Source of the DNA: Umezawaea tangerina
GTDB lineage: Bacteria; Actinomycetota; Actinomycetes; Mycobacteriales; Pseudonocardiaceae
DNA length: 64,000 bases
Direction of reading: 5' to 3'
Assembly (NCBI RefSeq): GCF_003002815.1
Contig: NZ_PVTF01000014.1
Span: forward strand, 62,001 to 126,000
Part shown: positions 33,283 to 41,359 of the stretch, piece by piece
Layout: the number at the start of each line of letters is the position of its first letter
Numbering within the stretch: position 1 is the stretch's first letter
Translations under genes and position numbers: made by a program
Notes under the pieces: model-generated
What the model was told of the DNA's origin: nothing
Database searches by the model: none
What the model saw: only the letters and a program-made list of their open reading frames with translations

Positions 33283-33954
33283 TCAGTGGTGCGGCTGCCA
33301 GGTGCACATGACGGTCTCCAACGACTGGACGTCCAGCGCCTTTCGGGGGAGCTCCGCCTCGTGGCACCGGTCGGCGCGCAGGCCGTCGAGCAGCACGCCG
33401 AGGTAGCGGCGCCACAGTTCGGGCCGCACGTCCTGGGTGTACTCGATGACCGATCCGATCATCATGTGGATGATCGCGATGTCGGTGGCCTCGAAGTCCG
33501 CCCGCAGCTGCCCGGAGTCCTTGGCGCGCTGCACCACCTTCATCGCCAACGGGATCAGCCTGGCCTTGGACTCGGCCACGCGCTCCCGGCCGAAGTTGTT
33601 GGACAGCATCACCTCCCGCAGGCCGCGGTCGTCGGCGTGCAGGGCGGCGGTGCGCAGCAGCAGGTTCGCGAACGCGTCCCACGGGTCGCCCTCGGTGAGG
33701 GCCTGCTCGGCCAGCGCCCCGATCTCGTCGAGCCGGTCGGCGAACATCGCCTCGACGAGGTGCTCCTTGCTCGGGAAGCGCCGGTAGACGGTGCCGACGC
33801 CGAGGCCCGCGTGGTGGGCGATGTCGTCGAGGGTGGCGCCGAAACCGCGTTCGCTGAAGACGTCCCGCGCGGAAGCGATGATCTTGCGGCGGTTGAGTTC
33901 CGCATCCCGACGCAGGGGCCGCACCGTTGCGACGGGGACTGTGTCCCGTGTCAT
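33283..33954 (-). CDS. TetR-family regulator of the adjacent DHA2 efflux pump
   Basis: 223 residues. HTH: IIASARDVFSERGFGATL and LGVGTVYRRFPSKEHL. The C-terminal domain (WDAFANLLLRTAALHADDRGLR) is of the kind found in drug-efflux repressors. It is divergent from a 14-TM drug transporter with a palindrome between them (33970-33994), which indicates local control. Confidence 0.85.
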   Translation of the reverse strand: MTRDTVPVATVRPLRRDAELNRRKIIASARDVFSERGFGATLDDIAHHAGLGVGTVYRRFPSKEHLVEAMFADRLDEIGALAEQALTEGDPWDAFANLLLRTAALHADDRGLREVMLSNNFGRERVAESKARLIPLAMKVVQRAKDSGQLRADFEATDIAIIHMMIGSVIEYTQDVRPELWRRYLGVLLDGLRADRCHEAELPRKALDVQSLETVMCTWQPHH

Positions 33955-33969
33955 GGTCCCCAGGGTAGC

Positions 33970-33994
33970 GAAGTTGAGGGAACTCCTCCACTTC
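33970..33994. promoter_or_regulatory. Palindromic operator between TetR and DHA2 transporter genes
   Basis: A 25-bp imperfect palindrome with arms GAAGTtGAGG and CCTCcACTTC (all but one position of each arm paired, 5-base centre) sits 15 bases from the TetR start and 62 bases from the transporter start. It is the expected binding site of the divergent TetR protein. Confidence 0.8.
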
Positions 33995-34056
33995 GTGTGT
34001 ACGCTGGTCGAGTATCCGGAGACATCGACTCCACATAAACCTGTGAGGACTTGCTC

Positions 34057-35562
34057 ATGCCCGAGTCACCGACCGCCACGGTGGAGGCTCCACGGTCCGT
34101 CGCCGCGCACAGCGACAACCCGCACCACTCCCGACGCTGGCTGATCCTGGTCATGATCGGCATCGCGCAGCTCATGGTCGTGCTCGACGCGACGATCGTG
34201 AACATCGCCCTGCCGTCCGCCCAGGCCGACCTCGGCTTCAGCAACGACGCCCGCCAGTGGGTCGTCACCGCCTACGCGCTCGCGTTCGGCAGCCTGCTGC
34301 TGCTCGGCGGCAGGGTCGGCGACATCTTCGGCCGCAAGTACGCGTTCCTGGTCGGCCTCGCCGGCTTCGCCGTGGTCTCCGCCATCGGCGGTGCCGCCAA
34401 CGGCATCGAGATGCTGCTGGTCTCCCGCGCCGCGCAGGGCGTGTTCGGCGCGCTGCTCGCGCCCGCCGCGCTGTCGCTGCTCACCACGACGTTCACCGAC
34501 CCCAAGGAGCGCGGTCGCGCGTTCGGCATCTTCGGCGCCATCGCCGGTGGTGGCGCCGCGGTCGGCCTGCTGCTCGGCGGCGTGCTCACCGAGTACCTCG
34601 ACTGGCGCTGGTGCATGTTCGTCAACATCATCTTCGCGGTGGTCGCGTTCGTCGGCTCCTACTTCCTGCTGCGCCACGAGCCCGTGCTCGGCGACCGGCC
34701 GAAGCTCGACGTGCCCGGCACGCTGACCGCGTCCGCCGGTCTGTTCGCCCTGGTCTACGGCTTCGCCAACGCCGAGAGCCACGACTGGTCGTCGGTCTCG
34801 GTCTGGGGCTTCCTGGTCGCGGGCGTCGTGCTGCTCGGCATGTTCGTCCGCATCCAGATGACGACGGCGCACCCGCTGCTGCCCATGCGCATCGTGCTCG
34901 ACCGCGACCGCGGCGGCGCCTACGCGGCGGTGTTCCTGCTCGGCATCGGGATGTTCGCGATCTTCCTGTTCCTCACCTTCTACCTCCAGCAGAACCTGCG
35001 GTTCACGCCCATCGAGAGCGGCCTCGCGTTCCTCCCGATGGTCGGCGCGCTGATGCTGAGCGCCACCACGGCGACCACCGTCCTGCTGCCGCGCATCGGC
35101 GCCCGGCCGCTGGTCCCGACCGGCATGGTGATCGGCGCGGGCGGCCTGTTCTGGATGAGCCAGATCGGGATCACCAGCACCTACGCCGACGGCGTGCTGT
35201 TCCCGCTGATGGTGATGGGCCTGGGCATCGGCCTGGCGATGGCGCCCGCGATGAACGTCGCCACCCTCGGCGTGGACGCGCACGACGCCGGTGTCGCCTC
35301 GGCGACGGTGAACACGATGCAGCAGATCGGCGGGTCGATCGGCACGGCGCTGCTGAGCACGCTCGCCGCCGACGCCGCGACGTCGTTCCTGGCGGGCAAG
35401 CAGCCCACGCCGCTGCTCATGGCGGAGGCCGCGATCGACAGCTACACCACGGCGTTCACCTGGGCCGCGTTCATCTTCCTCGCGGGCGCGGTCGTGTCCG
35501 GGGCGCTGCTGCGCTCGGGCGTGCAGACGGTGCGGGGCTCCGCGCCCGCCGTGCACATGTGA
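34057..35562 (+). CDS. DHA2-family drug efflux MFS transporter
   Basis: 501 residues with 14 membrane segments. Motifs: LDATIVNIALPSAQADL (DHA2 motif D1), GGRVGDIFGRKYAF (motif A), LVSRAAQGVFGALLAPAALS (motif B) and GAIAGGGAAVGLLLGGVLTE (motif C, antiporter). It resembles EmrB/QacA/LfrA-type proton-driven multidrug exporters. ATG at 34057 is used; TTG at 34051 is weaker. Controlled by the divergent TetR protein. Confidence 0.9.
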   Translation: MPESPTATVEAPRSVAAHSDNPHHSRRWLILVMIGIAQLMVVLDATIVNIALPSAQADLGFSNDARQWVVTAYALAFGSLLLLGGRVGDIFGRKYAFLVGLAGFAVVSAIGGAANGIEMLLVSRAAQGVFGALLAPAALSLLTTTFTDPKERGRAFGIFGAIAGGGAAVGLLLGGVLTEYLDWRWCMFVNIIFAVVAFVGSYFLLRHEPVLGDRPKLDVPGTLTASAGLFALVYGFANAESHDWSSVSVWGFLVAGVVLLGMFVRIQMTTAHPLLPMRIVLDRDRGGAYAAVFLLGIGMFAIFLFLTFYLQQNLRFTPIESGLAFLPMVGALMLSATTATTVLLPRIGARPLVPTGMVIGAGGLFWMSQIGITSTYADGVLFPLMVMGLGIGLAMAPAMNVATLGVDAHDAGVASATVNTMQQIGGSIGTALLSTLAADAATSFLAGKQPTPLLMAEAAIDSYTTAFTWAAFIFLAGAVVSGALLRSGVQTVRGSAPAVHM

Positions 35563-35580
35563 TCTCCTGACGGGGTCCTC

Positions 35581-35614
35581 CGAAGGCCGTCGCGCTCCGG
35601 TGCGACGGCCTTCG
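35581..35614. terminator. Terminator after the efflux gene
   Basis: A perfect 13-bp stem (35581-35593 and 35602-35614) with an 8-base loop begins 18 bases after the transporter stop. Confidence 0.85.
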
Positions 35615-35687
35615 GCTTCGCCGCTGAAAGCGTTTGCCGTCGCTCCTAGTATTCGGGGGCTGGAATCCCCGACGGAACGGAGCACCT

Positions 35688-36524
35688 GTGGACAGGCTCG
35701 ACGCGATCCTCGCGGGCATGGCGTTGACCGCACGGGCACCGGACACGCAACGGGCGCAGACGCGGTACCGGATGGGGCTGGTGGACACCTGGGCGATCCC
35801 CGAGGGCGCCTCGGTGCTGGAGATCGGCTGCGGCCAGGGCGACATGACCGCCGTGCTGGCCGAGGCCGTCGGGCCGACCGGCCGGGTGGTGGCGCTGGAC
35901 AACGCCGACCCGTCCTACGGGAGCCCGGTGTCCATCGGCGAGTCGATGGACCACCTCAAGGCGAGCCCCCTGGGGGACCGGGTGGACGCGCGGTTCCTGG
36001 CGGACGTGCTGGACGAGTCGCTGGACTTCCCGGCGGACTCGTTCGACTTCGTCGTGATGTCGCACTGCTCCTGGTACTTCGAGTCCGTCGAGGGCTTCGA
36101 GGCGGTGCTGCGCCGGATCCGGCCGTGGGCGCTGCGGCTCTGCTTCGCCGAGTGGGACCTGAGGCCGCGGTCGCTGGACCAGATGCCGCACCTGCTGGCC
36201 GTGCTGGTGCAGGGCCAGGTCGAGGCGACCAGCGAACGCGGCGACGGGAACGTGCGCACGCCCTCGTCGCACGAGGGTCTGCTGCGGAGCCTGGCGCGCA
36301 GCGGCTGGGGGCCCAGCGCGGAGTCCAGTGTGGACACCTCCGACATGCAGGACGCGGACTGGGAGATCGACGCGTGCTTCCGGATCGTGGAGGAGCGCGG
36401 CGAGGGGCTTCCGGGGCTGGTGCGGGACTTCGTGTACAGCCAGGTGGACGTCCTGCGCGGACTGGCGCGGGAGCGGGGGAACACGCCGCTGCCGTCGTAC
36501 GTTCTCGTGGCGGAACGGGTGTGA
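35688..36524 (+). CDS. SAM-dependent methyltransferase
   Basis: 278 residues from GTG at 35688 (GGAG upstream). Motif I VLEIGCGQGDMTAVLAEAVG, acidic strand-2 end VVALDNADP, motif IV region SFDFVVMSHCSWYFES. Small-molecule methyltransferase of the UbiE/Tam type. Substrate unknown. Stand-alone, convergent with a MerR gene 19 bases away. Confidence 0.8.
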   Translation: MDRLDAILAGMALTARAPDTQRAQTRYRMGLVDTWAIPEGASVLEIGCGQGDMTAVLAEAVGPTGRVVALDNADPSYGSPVSIGESMDHLKASPLGDRVDARFLADVLDESLDFPADSFDFVVMSHCSWYFESVEGFEAVLRRIRPWALRLCFAEWDLRPRSLDQMPHLLAVLVQGQVEATSERGDGNVRTPSSHEGLLRSLARSGWGPSAESSVDTSDMQDADWEIDACFRIVEERGEGLPGLVRDFVYSQVDVLRGLARERGNTPLPSYVLVAERV

Positions 36525-36543
36525 GGGGGCGGTGTAAGGGGGC

Positions 36544-36942
36544 TCAGCCGAGCGGGAGGTCCGGGGGGATCTGCAGGGCGATCGAGACCAGGGAGTGCAC
36601 CCTGATGGCGATGGCGGCCAGCAGGCCCTGGGTCTCCGGGGTCGCGGTCTCCAGCGCCGCGTTGAGGACGCGGAGGTCGTCGTCGATGCTCGTGAGGATG
36701 GCGGTGACGTCCGCGTGGCCGCCGGTGAACGCCGCGGCGATGTCGTCGAGGCTCACGCCCTGGGTCTCCAGGCGCTGGATGACGGCGATGCGGTCGGCGT
36801 CGGCGGGGGCGTAGAGGCGGTAGTTGCTCGCCGTGCGGCCTGCGGGTTTGAGCAGGCCGAGGCCGGTGTAGTAGTCGACGGTGCGGATGCTCACACCCGC
36901 ACGGGCCGCGAGCTCGCCGATCCTGACGAGGGTGTCGCTCAT
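36544..36942 (-). CDS. MerR-family transcriptional regulator
   Basis: 132 residues. HTH: VRIGELAARAGVSIRTVDYYTGLGLLKP, read as two adjoining blocks, then NYRLYAPADADRIAVIQRL and a short dimerisation helix. No Cys cluster, so it is not a metal sensor of the MerR/ZntR type. The promoter is shared with the divergent CNNM-type gene, which may be its target. Confidence 0.8.
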   Translation of the reverse strand: MSDTLVRIGELAARAGVSIRTVDYYTGLGLLKPAGRTASNYRLYAPADADRIAVIQRLETQGVSLDDIAAAFTGGHADVTAILTSIDDDLRVLNAALETATPETQGLLAAIAIRVHSLVSIALQIPPDLPLG

Positions 36943-36975
36943 CCCGGTCTCCTTCCCGTCTTGTCCCGGTAACCG

Positions 36976-36995
36976 TACAGTGTCACGTGCTAGTG
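36976..36995. promoter_or_regulatory. Possible MerR operator
   Basis: A 20-bp imperfect palindrome centred on CACGTG (14 of 20 positions symmetric) lies between the divergent MerR and CNNM genes. It is short on independent support. Confidence 0.35.
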
Positions 36996-37026
36996 TCGAG
37001 TGCATGCGTTTCCGGTTCGGTACTGC

Positions 37027-38361
37027 ATGTTGATCTTGTTGGGTCTGCTGGCCATCGTGCTGCTCACCGCGGCGACGGGGTACTTCGTCGCGCAGGAGTT
37101 CACCTACATGGCCGTGGACCGCGGGCGGCTCCAGCAGCTCGCCGAGGAAGGCGACAAGTCCGCCGAGCGCGCCTACCGGGTGACCCAGCGGCTGTCGTTC
37201 ATGCTCTCCGGCGCGCAGCTGGGGATCACGCTCACCGCCCTGCTCGTCGGCTACGTCGCCGAGCCGCTGCTGGGCGCCGGGCTGGCCTCGCTGCTCGGGT
37301 TCACCGGGTGGTCGGAGGCGGCGCTGCTGTCGCTGTCCGTCGCCGTCGCGCTGGTGTTCGCGACCGTCGTGCAGATGGTGCTGGGCGAGCTGCTCCCCAA
37401 GAACCTCGCCATCGCCAAGCCCGAGGCGCTCGCGCTGGCGCTGGCCGGGTCGACGCTGGTGTACCTGAAGGTCGCCGGGCCGGTCATCCGCTTCTTCGAC
37501 GCCTCGGCGAACCGGCTCCTCAAGCTGGTCGGCATCGAGCCCGTGGAGGAGCTGCCGCAGGGCGCCACCGGGGACGAGCTGGTGCACATCATCGGCGAGG
37601 CGGGCGAGCAGGGGTACCTGGACACCGAGCTGTCGCAGCTGCTGGACCGGGGCATCGACTTCCGCGGGCTGGTCGCCGAGCAGGCGATGACGCCGCGGGT
37701 CCGGGTGCACACCGTGCGGGCGGACGAGCCGGTGTCGCGGGTCGTGGACCTGCTCGACACCGGGCACTCGCGGTTCCCGGTGATGGGCGAGGACCTGGAC
37801 GACGTGGTCGGTGTCGTCGGGCTGGCCGAGGTGCTGACGCTGGCGCCCGAGGAGCGGGCGACCACGCCGTTGCGGAAGGTCGTGTCGCCGACCGTGCTGG
37901 TGCCCGCGACGCTGCCGCTGCCGGGGGTGCTGGAACGGCTGCGGGCCGAGCACCGGCAGATGGCGATCGTGGTGGACGAGTTCGGCGGCTTCGCCGGGGT
38001 GGTCTCGCTGGAGGACCTGGCCGAGGAGCTGGTCGGCGAGATCCACGACGAGGACGACCTGGTCGGCGAGGTGCCGGAACGGCGCGACGACGGGTCGTGG
38101 ATGCTGCCCGGTCGGCTGCGGATCGACGAGATCGCCGACCTCACGGGCGTCGCGCTGCCCGAGCACGAGGGGTACGACACGGTGTCCGGGCTGGTGCTGC
38201 GCCACCTCGGGCGCACCGCGCGGGTCGGTGACGAGGTGCCGCTGAGCATCGAGACGCCCTCGTTGGAGGACCTGCCGCCGCGGCAGGTCGTGCTGCGGGT
38301 GGTGGCCGTCGAGCGGCACGTGCCGCGCACGGTGCTGCTGCGCGTGGAGGAGACGCCGTGA
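37027..38361 (+). CDS. CNNM/CorC-type (DUF21-CBS-CorC_HlyC) transporter
   Basis: 444 residues from ATG at 37027; a GTG at 37000 is possible. DUF21 membrane domain (about 1-190, with AQLGITLTALLVGYVAEPLL and LGELLPKNLAIAKPE), two CBS domains (about 215-340, with MTPRVRVHTV and MAIVVDEFGGFAGVV) and a C-terminal CorC_HlyC domain (WMLPGRLRIDEIADLTG). This family moves or senses Mg/Co, gated by ATP-Mg at the CBS pair. Forms an overlapping pair with the next gene. Confidence 0.85.
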   Translation: MLILLGLLAIVLLTAATGYFVAQEFTYMAVDRGRLQQLAEEGDKSAERAYRVTQRLSFMLSGAQLGITLTALLVGYVAEPLLGAGLASLLGFTGWSEAALLSLSVAVALVFATVVQMVLGELLPKNLAIAKPEALALALAGSTLVYLKVAGPVIRFFDASANRLLKLVGIEPVEELPQGATGDELVHIIGEAGEQGYLDTELSQLLDRGIDFRGLVAEQAMTPRVRVHTVRADEPVSRVVDLLDTGHSRFPVMGEDLDDVVGVVGLAEVLTLAPEERATTPLRKVVSPTVLVPATLPLPGVLERLRAEHRQMAIVVDEFGGFAGVVSLEDLAEELVGEIHDEDDLVGEVPERRDDGSWMLPGRLRIDEIADLTGVALPEHEGYDTVSGLVLRHLGRTARVGDEVPLSIETPSLEDLPPRQVVLRVVAVERHVPRTVLLRVEETP

Positions 38362-39401
38362 GCCTGTTCATCTCGCTGCTGCTGTTGGCGGGCAACGCCT
38401 TCTTCGTCGCCGGTGAGTTCGCGCTGATCTCCGCGAAGCGGCACCGGCTGGAGCAGTCCGCCGCCGAGGGCAGGCGCGCGGCCCGCGCGGCGGTCGCGGG
38501 CATCCGCGAGCTGTCGATCATGCTCGCGGGCGCGCAGCTCGGGATCACGCTGTGCACCCTGGGGCTCGGCGCGCTGGCCGAGCCCGCGGTCGCCGAGCTG
38601 CTCGACCCGCTGCTGGTCGCGGTGGGGCTGCCGACCGGCCTCTCGCACGCGATCGCGTTCGTCCTGAGCCTGGTGCTGGTGGTGTTCCTGCACATGGTGG
38701 TCGGCGAGATGGCCCCGAAGTCGTGGGCGATCAGCCACCCCGAGCGGTCCGCGCTGCTGCTGGCGGTGCCGTTCCGCGCGTTCGCCCGAGCCACCCGCTG
38801 GCTGCTGACCACCCTCAACGGCGCCACGAACGCGTTGCTGCGCTTGATGAAGGTGGAGCCGCAGGACGAGCTGGCGCAGGCGCACCGGCCGGAGGACCTG
38901 CGGATGCTGGTCCGCCAGTCCGGCGAGCACGGCCTGATCCCCGAGGGCCAGCAGAAGCTGCTGACCAGGATGCTCCAGCTGCAGAAGACCACGCTGGACC
39001 AGGTCATGGTGCCGATCGACGCCGTCCTGACGGTCACCGAGGACACCACCGCCACCGAGGTCGAGCAGCTCAGCCGCACCTGCGGCCGGTCGCGCTTCCC
39101 GGTGACCGACGCCGCCGGTGTCCACGCCGGGCTGGTGCACATCCGCGAGGTCGTGCGCGCCACGGCCGTGGGCACCGACCCGGTGGCGCGCGAGCTGATG
39201 AGCACCCCGCTGCGACTGGGCGCCGACCTGCCGGTGGCCCGCGCGGTCACCGCGATGCGCGAGCACCGCTCGCAGCTCGCGCTCGTCGTGGGCGCGGACG
39301 AACGGGTGGTCGGCATCGCCGCGCTGGAGGACCTCCTCGAGGAGCTCATCGGCGAGTTCGACGACGAGACCGACCCCCGCAGTCGACCGGTGTCGCCCTG
39401 A
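38358..39401 (+). CDS. CNNM/CorC-type transporter lacking the CorC_HlyC domain
   Basis: 347 residues. GTG overlaps the previous stop (GTGA). DUF21 domain (AGAQLGITLCTLGLGALAEP, LHMVVGEMAPKSWAISHPE) and CBS pair (VMVPIDAVLTV, LALVVGADERVVGIAALED). Ends after the CBS region, so it is about 90 residues shorter than its partner. The two probably form a hetero-oligomer. Tandem CNNM pairs of this kind are common in actinobacteria. Confidence 0.85.
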   Translation: MSLFISLLLLAGNAFFVAGEFALISAKRHRLEQSAAEGRRAARAAVAGIRELSIMLAGAQLGITLCTLGLGALAEPAVAELLDPLLVAVGLPTGLSHAIAFVLSLVLVVFLHMVVGEMAPKSWAISHPERSALLLAVPFRAFARATRWLLTTLNGATNALLRLMKVEPQDELAQAHRPEDLRMLVRQSGEHGLIPEGQQKLLTRMLQLQKTTLDQVMVPIDAVLTVTEDTTATEVEQLSRTCGRSRFPVTDAAGVHAGLVHIREVVRATAVGTDPVARELMSTPLRLGADLPVARAVTAMREHRSQLALVVGADERVVGIAALEDLLEELIGEFDDETDPRSRPVSP

Positions 39402-39435
39402 CACCGGGTACTCCCCATCCCCGGAGGAAATCCTG

Positions 39436-40389
39436 ATGTTCAAGCGGATGCTGAGCGCGTTCGGTGTCGGCGGACCGTCCGTCGACACCGTGCTGGACTC
39501 CCCGCACGCCACACCCGGTGGCGTCGTCACGGGACAGGTCCGCGTCCAGGGCGGCAGCAACGACGTGGAGATCGGCCAGGTCGTGCTGTCGCTGGTCACC
39601 CGCGTCGAGGTCGAGCACGGAGACCACGAGGGGTCGACCACCGCGGAGTTCCACCGCGTCGTGGTCGCGCAGGCCGTCCGGGTCGCGGCGGGCCAGCCGC
39701 TGTCGATCCCGTTCCAGTTCCCGATCCCGTGGGAGACGCCGATCACCGCGGTCGGCTCCACCCACCTGCACGGCATGACCGTCGGCGTGCGCACCGAGCT
39801 GGTGATCGCGGGCGCGCCGGACAAGGGCGACCTCGACCCGATCTCCGTGCACCCGCTGCCGTCGCAGGACCGCGTGCTGGACGCCTTCGGGGCGCTGGGC
39901 TTCCAGTTCCGCAAGGCCGACGTCGAGGCGGGCCACCTGCACGGCGTGCCTCAGGAGCTGGGGTTCTACCAGGAGATCGAGTTCTACCCGCCCGCCCAGT
40001 TCGGCGGCCGGATCAGCCAGGTCGAGCTGACGTTCGTCGCCAACCCGCACGAGCTGTACGTGGTGCTGGAGGCCGACAAGCGCGGCGGGATGTTCAGCTC
40101 GGGCGGTGACGCGTTCGGCCACTTCGCGCTGTCGCACCACGAGGCGCAGGGCGCCGACTGGTCCGCGATCGTCAGCCAGTGGATGGCGCAGGTCGCCGAG
40201 CGCGGCGCCCAGCACGGCCACGCCGGGTACGGCGGGTACGACCACCACGGCGGGTACGAGCAGCACGGGCACCGCGGACCGGGCATGGGCGCGGTCGTCG
40301 GCGGCGTGGCCGCGGGTGTCGTCGGCGGCATGGTGCTGGGCGAGGTGTTCGACGAGGTCGGCGAGTCGTTCGGGTTCGACGAGGAGTAG
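39436..40389 (+). CDS. spo0M: Spo0M (sporulation-control) family protein
   Basis: 317 residues. Arrestin-like Spo0M domain: FKRMLSAFGVGGPSVDTVLD, GGVVTGQVRVQGGSNDVEIG and the later GFQFRKADVEAGHL. The C-terminal tail is rich in Gly/His/Tyr (HAGYGGYDHHGGYEQHGH) followed by a small hydrophobic glycine segment, unlike the charged end of the Bacillus protein. Spo0M influences cell division or sporulation control; a direct role here is not known. The His-rich tail could bind metal. It lies 34 bases behind the CNNM pair and probably in the same operon. Confidence 0.85.
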   Translation: MFKRMLSAFGVGGPSVDTVLDSPHATPGGVVTGQVRVQGGSNDVEIGQVVLSLVTRVEVEHGDHEGSTTAEFHRVVVAQAVRVAAGQPLSIPFQFPIPWETPITAVGSTHLHGMTVGVRTELVIAGAPDKGDLDPISVHPLPSQDRVLDAFGALGFQFRKADVEAGHLHGVPQELGFYQEIEFYPPAQFGGRISQVELTFVANPHELYVVLEADKRGGMFSSGGDAFGHFALSHHEAQGADWSAIVSQWMAQVAERGAQHGHAGYGGYDHHGGYEQHGHRGPGMGAVVGGVAAGVVGGMVLGEVFDEVGESFGFDEE

Positions 40390-40395
40390 GTCGCC

Positions 40396-40429
40396 GTGCG
40401 GGCGCCCCTTGACTTGGGGGTGCCCGCAC
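40396..40429. terminator. Terminator after spo0M
   Basis: A 13-bp stem with one G-T wobble (40396-40408 with 40416-40429) begins six bases after the spo0M stop. The loop TTGACTT with flanking GGGG is also found in the inverted repeat at 41116-41236. Confidence 0.75.
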
Positions 40430-40479
40430 GCCTTGTGGCGCAACGGCTTCCGCCTGGGTCCACATCGGACCTTCGGCGG

Positions 40480-40860
40480 TCAGTGCGATGTGGTCAGCGG
40501 GGCCTCGGAGGTGCGGACGGCGTTCATCCGGTTGACCTTGAACCTGCGGACGGCCGAACGGACCGCGGTGGGCAGGCGGGCGGGTTCGGGCCTGGGGCGG
40601 GCACGCCGGGCCGACATCTCGCACACGACGTTCTCGGCGGTGTCCAACAACCAACCGCGCACCCAGTCACCACCGGTGGTGATGGCCTCGGAGTAGCGCC
40701 AAGCGCGGACGAGGGTCTCCTCGGCCACGTCCTCGGCGATGCGCGGATCACCGGTGAGCCTGGTGGCGTAGGCGAGAAGGGCACGGCCGTGCTCCTGGTA
40801 GAGCCTGCGCACCAGCAGCTCGCCTGCGACCACTTCGGCGCGCGTGGAACGGAAGAGCAC
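40480..40860 (-). pseudogene. ECF sigma factor fragment with region 2 only
   Basis: 126 residues. Region 2 is clear: LYQEHGRALLAYATRLTGDP, then IAEDVAEETLVRAWRYSE and WLLDTAENVVCEMSARRAR. After that the protein ends in about 30 basic residues (RLPTAVRSAVRRFKVNRMN) with no region 4 helix-turn-helix. Normal ECF factors are 170-200 residues. It is either a truncated remnant or a region-2-only protein that binds core RNA polymerase or an anti-sigma factor. GTG at 40860 is the probable start. Upstream is a 500-base repeat-rich gap. Confidence 0.65.
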
Positions 40861-40998
40861 CGGATCCCCACTTCGTCATGCTGTTCGCTGTACCCGGACG
40901 TGCGTGAACGCGTCTGGAGACAGGCTGCGGCAACGGTTCTACGACGGTAGAACATCCCTAGTGGACAACTGGTGACTAGTTTGTGACCGTGGTGGTGG

Positions 40999-41116
40999 GG
41001 GTGTCAGCGGCGAGGTCAGGCGGAGTGTCGGTGCCGCGAACTACGGGGTGTCGCTACAGCGGTCTTCGGGGGTGTCGCTTCCACGGACTACGGGGTGTCG
41101 CTGCAGCGGACCCGGG
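40999..41116. repeat. Degenerate tandem repeat, about five 23-24-bp units
   Basis: Units start GGTGTCGCT or a variant at 41000, 41023, 41047, 41071 and 41094. The last three also share a central CAGCGG or CACGGA block and end in ACGG or CGGG. The array runs directly into the inverted repeat. Confidence 0.7.
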
Positions 41117-41236
41117 TGCGGTCGGCTTGACTTGGGGCCCCTTTTTTGGGCTTCGTCGGGCGAAAAAGGGCAGGTGGTAGAGCCTGCCCGCCGCCGCAAG
41201 TCTAAGCCCAAAAACCCCAAGTCAAGCCGACCGCAC
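41116..41236. repeat. 121-bp inverted-repeat element
   Basis: Outer arms of 22 bp pair perfectly (41116-41137 with 41215-41236). An inner arm pairs TTTTTGGGCTT (41143-41153) with AAGCCCAAAAA (41204-41214). The centre contains its own hairpin GGGCAGG/CCTGCCC (41168-41189). Transcribed, it would fold as a long branched hairpin. It could be a non-autonomous MITE-like element, a terminator, or a structured RNA; I see no target-site duplication or protein. Confidence 0.75.
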
Positions 41237-41359
41237 TAGCGGACGAGCATGCTCGCTTCCAGCGTCGTTGGTCGCTTGCTGGCTGCTTCCAGCGTTGTTG
41301 GGCTGACTGGTGCTTGTTGTCGTCGTGGCTGTGCAGCTTGGTCGTTGTTGTTGCTGTTG

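Larger units (their letters stand above)
40861..41359. other. Repeat-rich intergenic region
   Basis: No credible gene. It contains tandem 23-24-bp units (40999-41116), a large inverted repeat (41116-41236) and, at 41250-41310, two copies of GCTTCCAGCGTNGTTGG. The T-rich stretch 41310-41360 abuts the 3' end of the GntR gene. Confidence 0.6.

Noticed and set aside
40983-41239. Short open frames with repeats of GVSxPRTTG
   Set aside because: They arise from the 23-24-bp DNA repeats, whose unit length is not a constant multiple of three, and lack a ribosome site.
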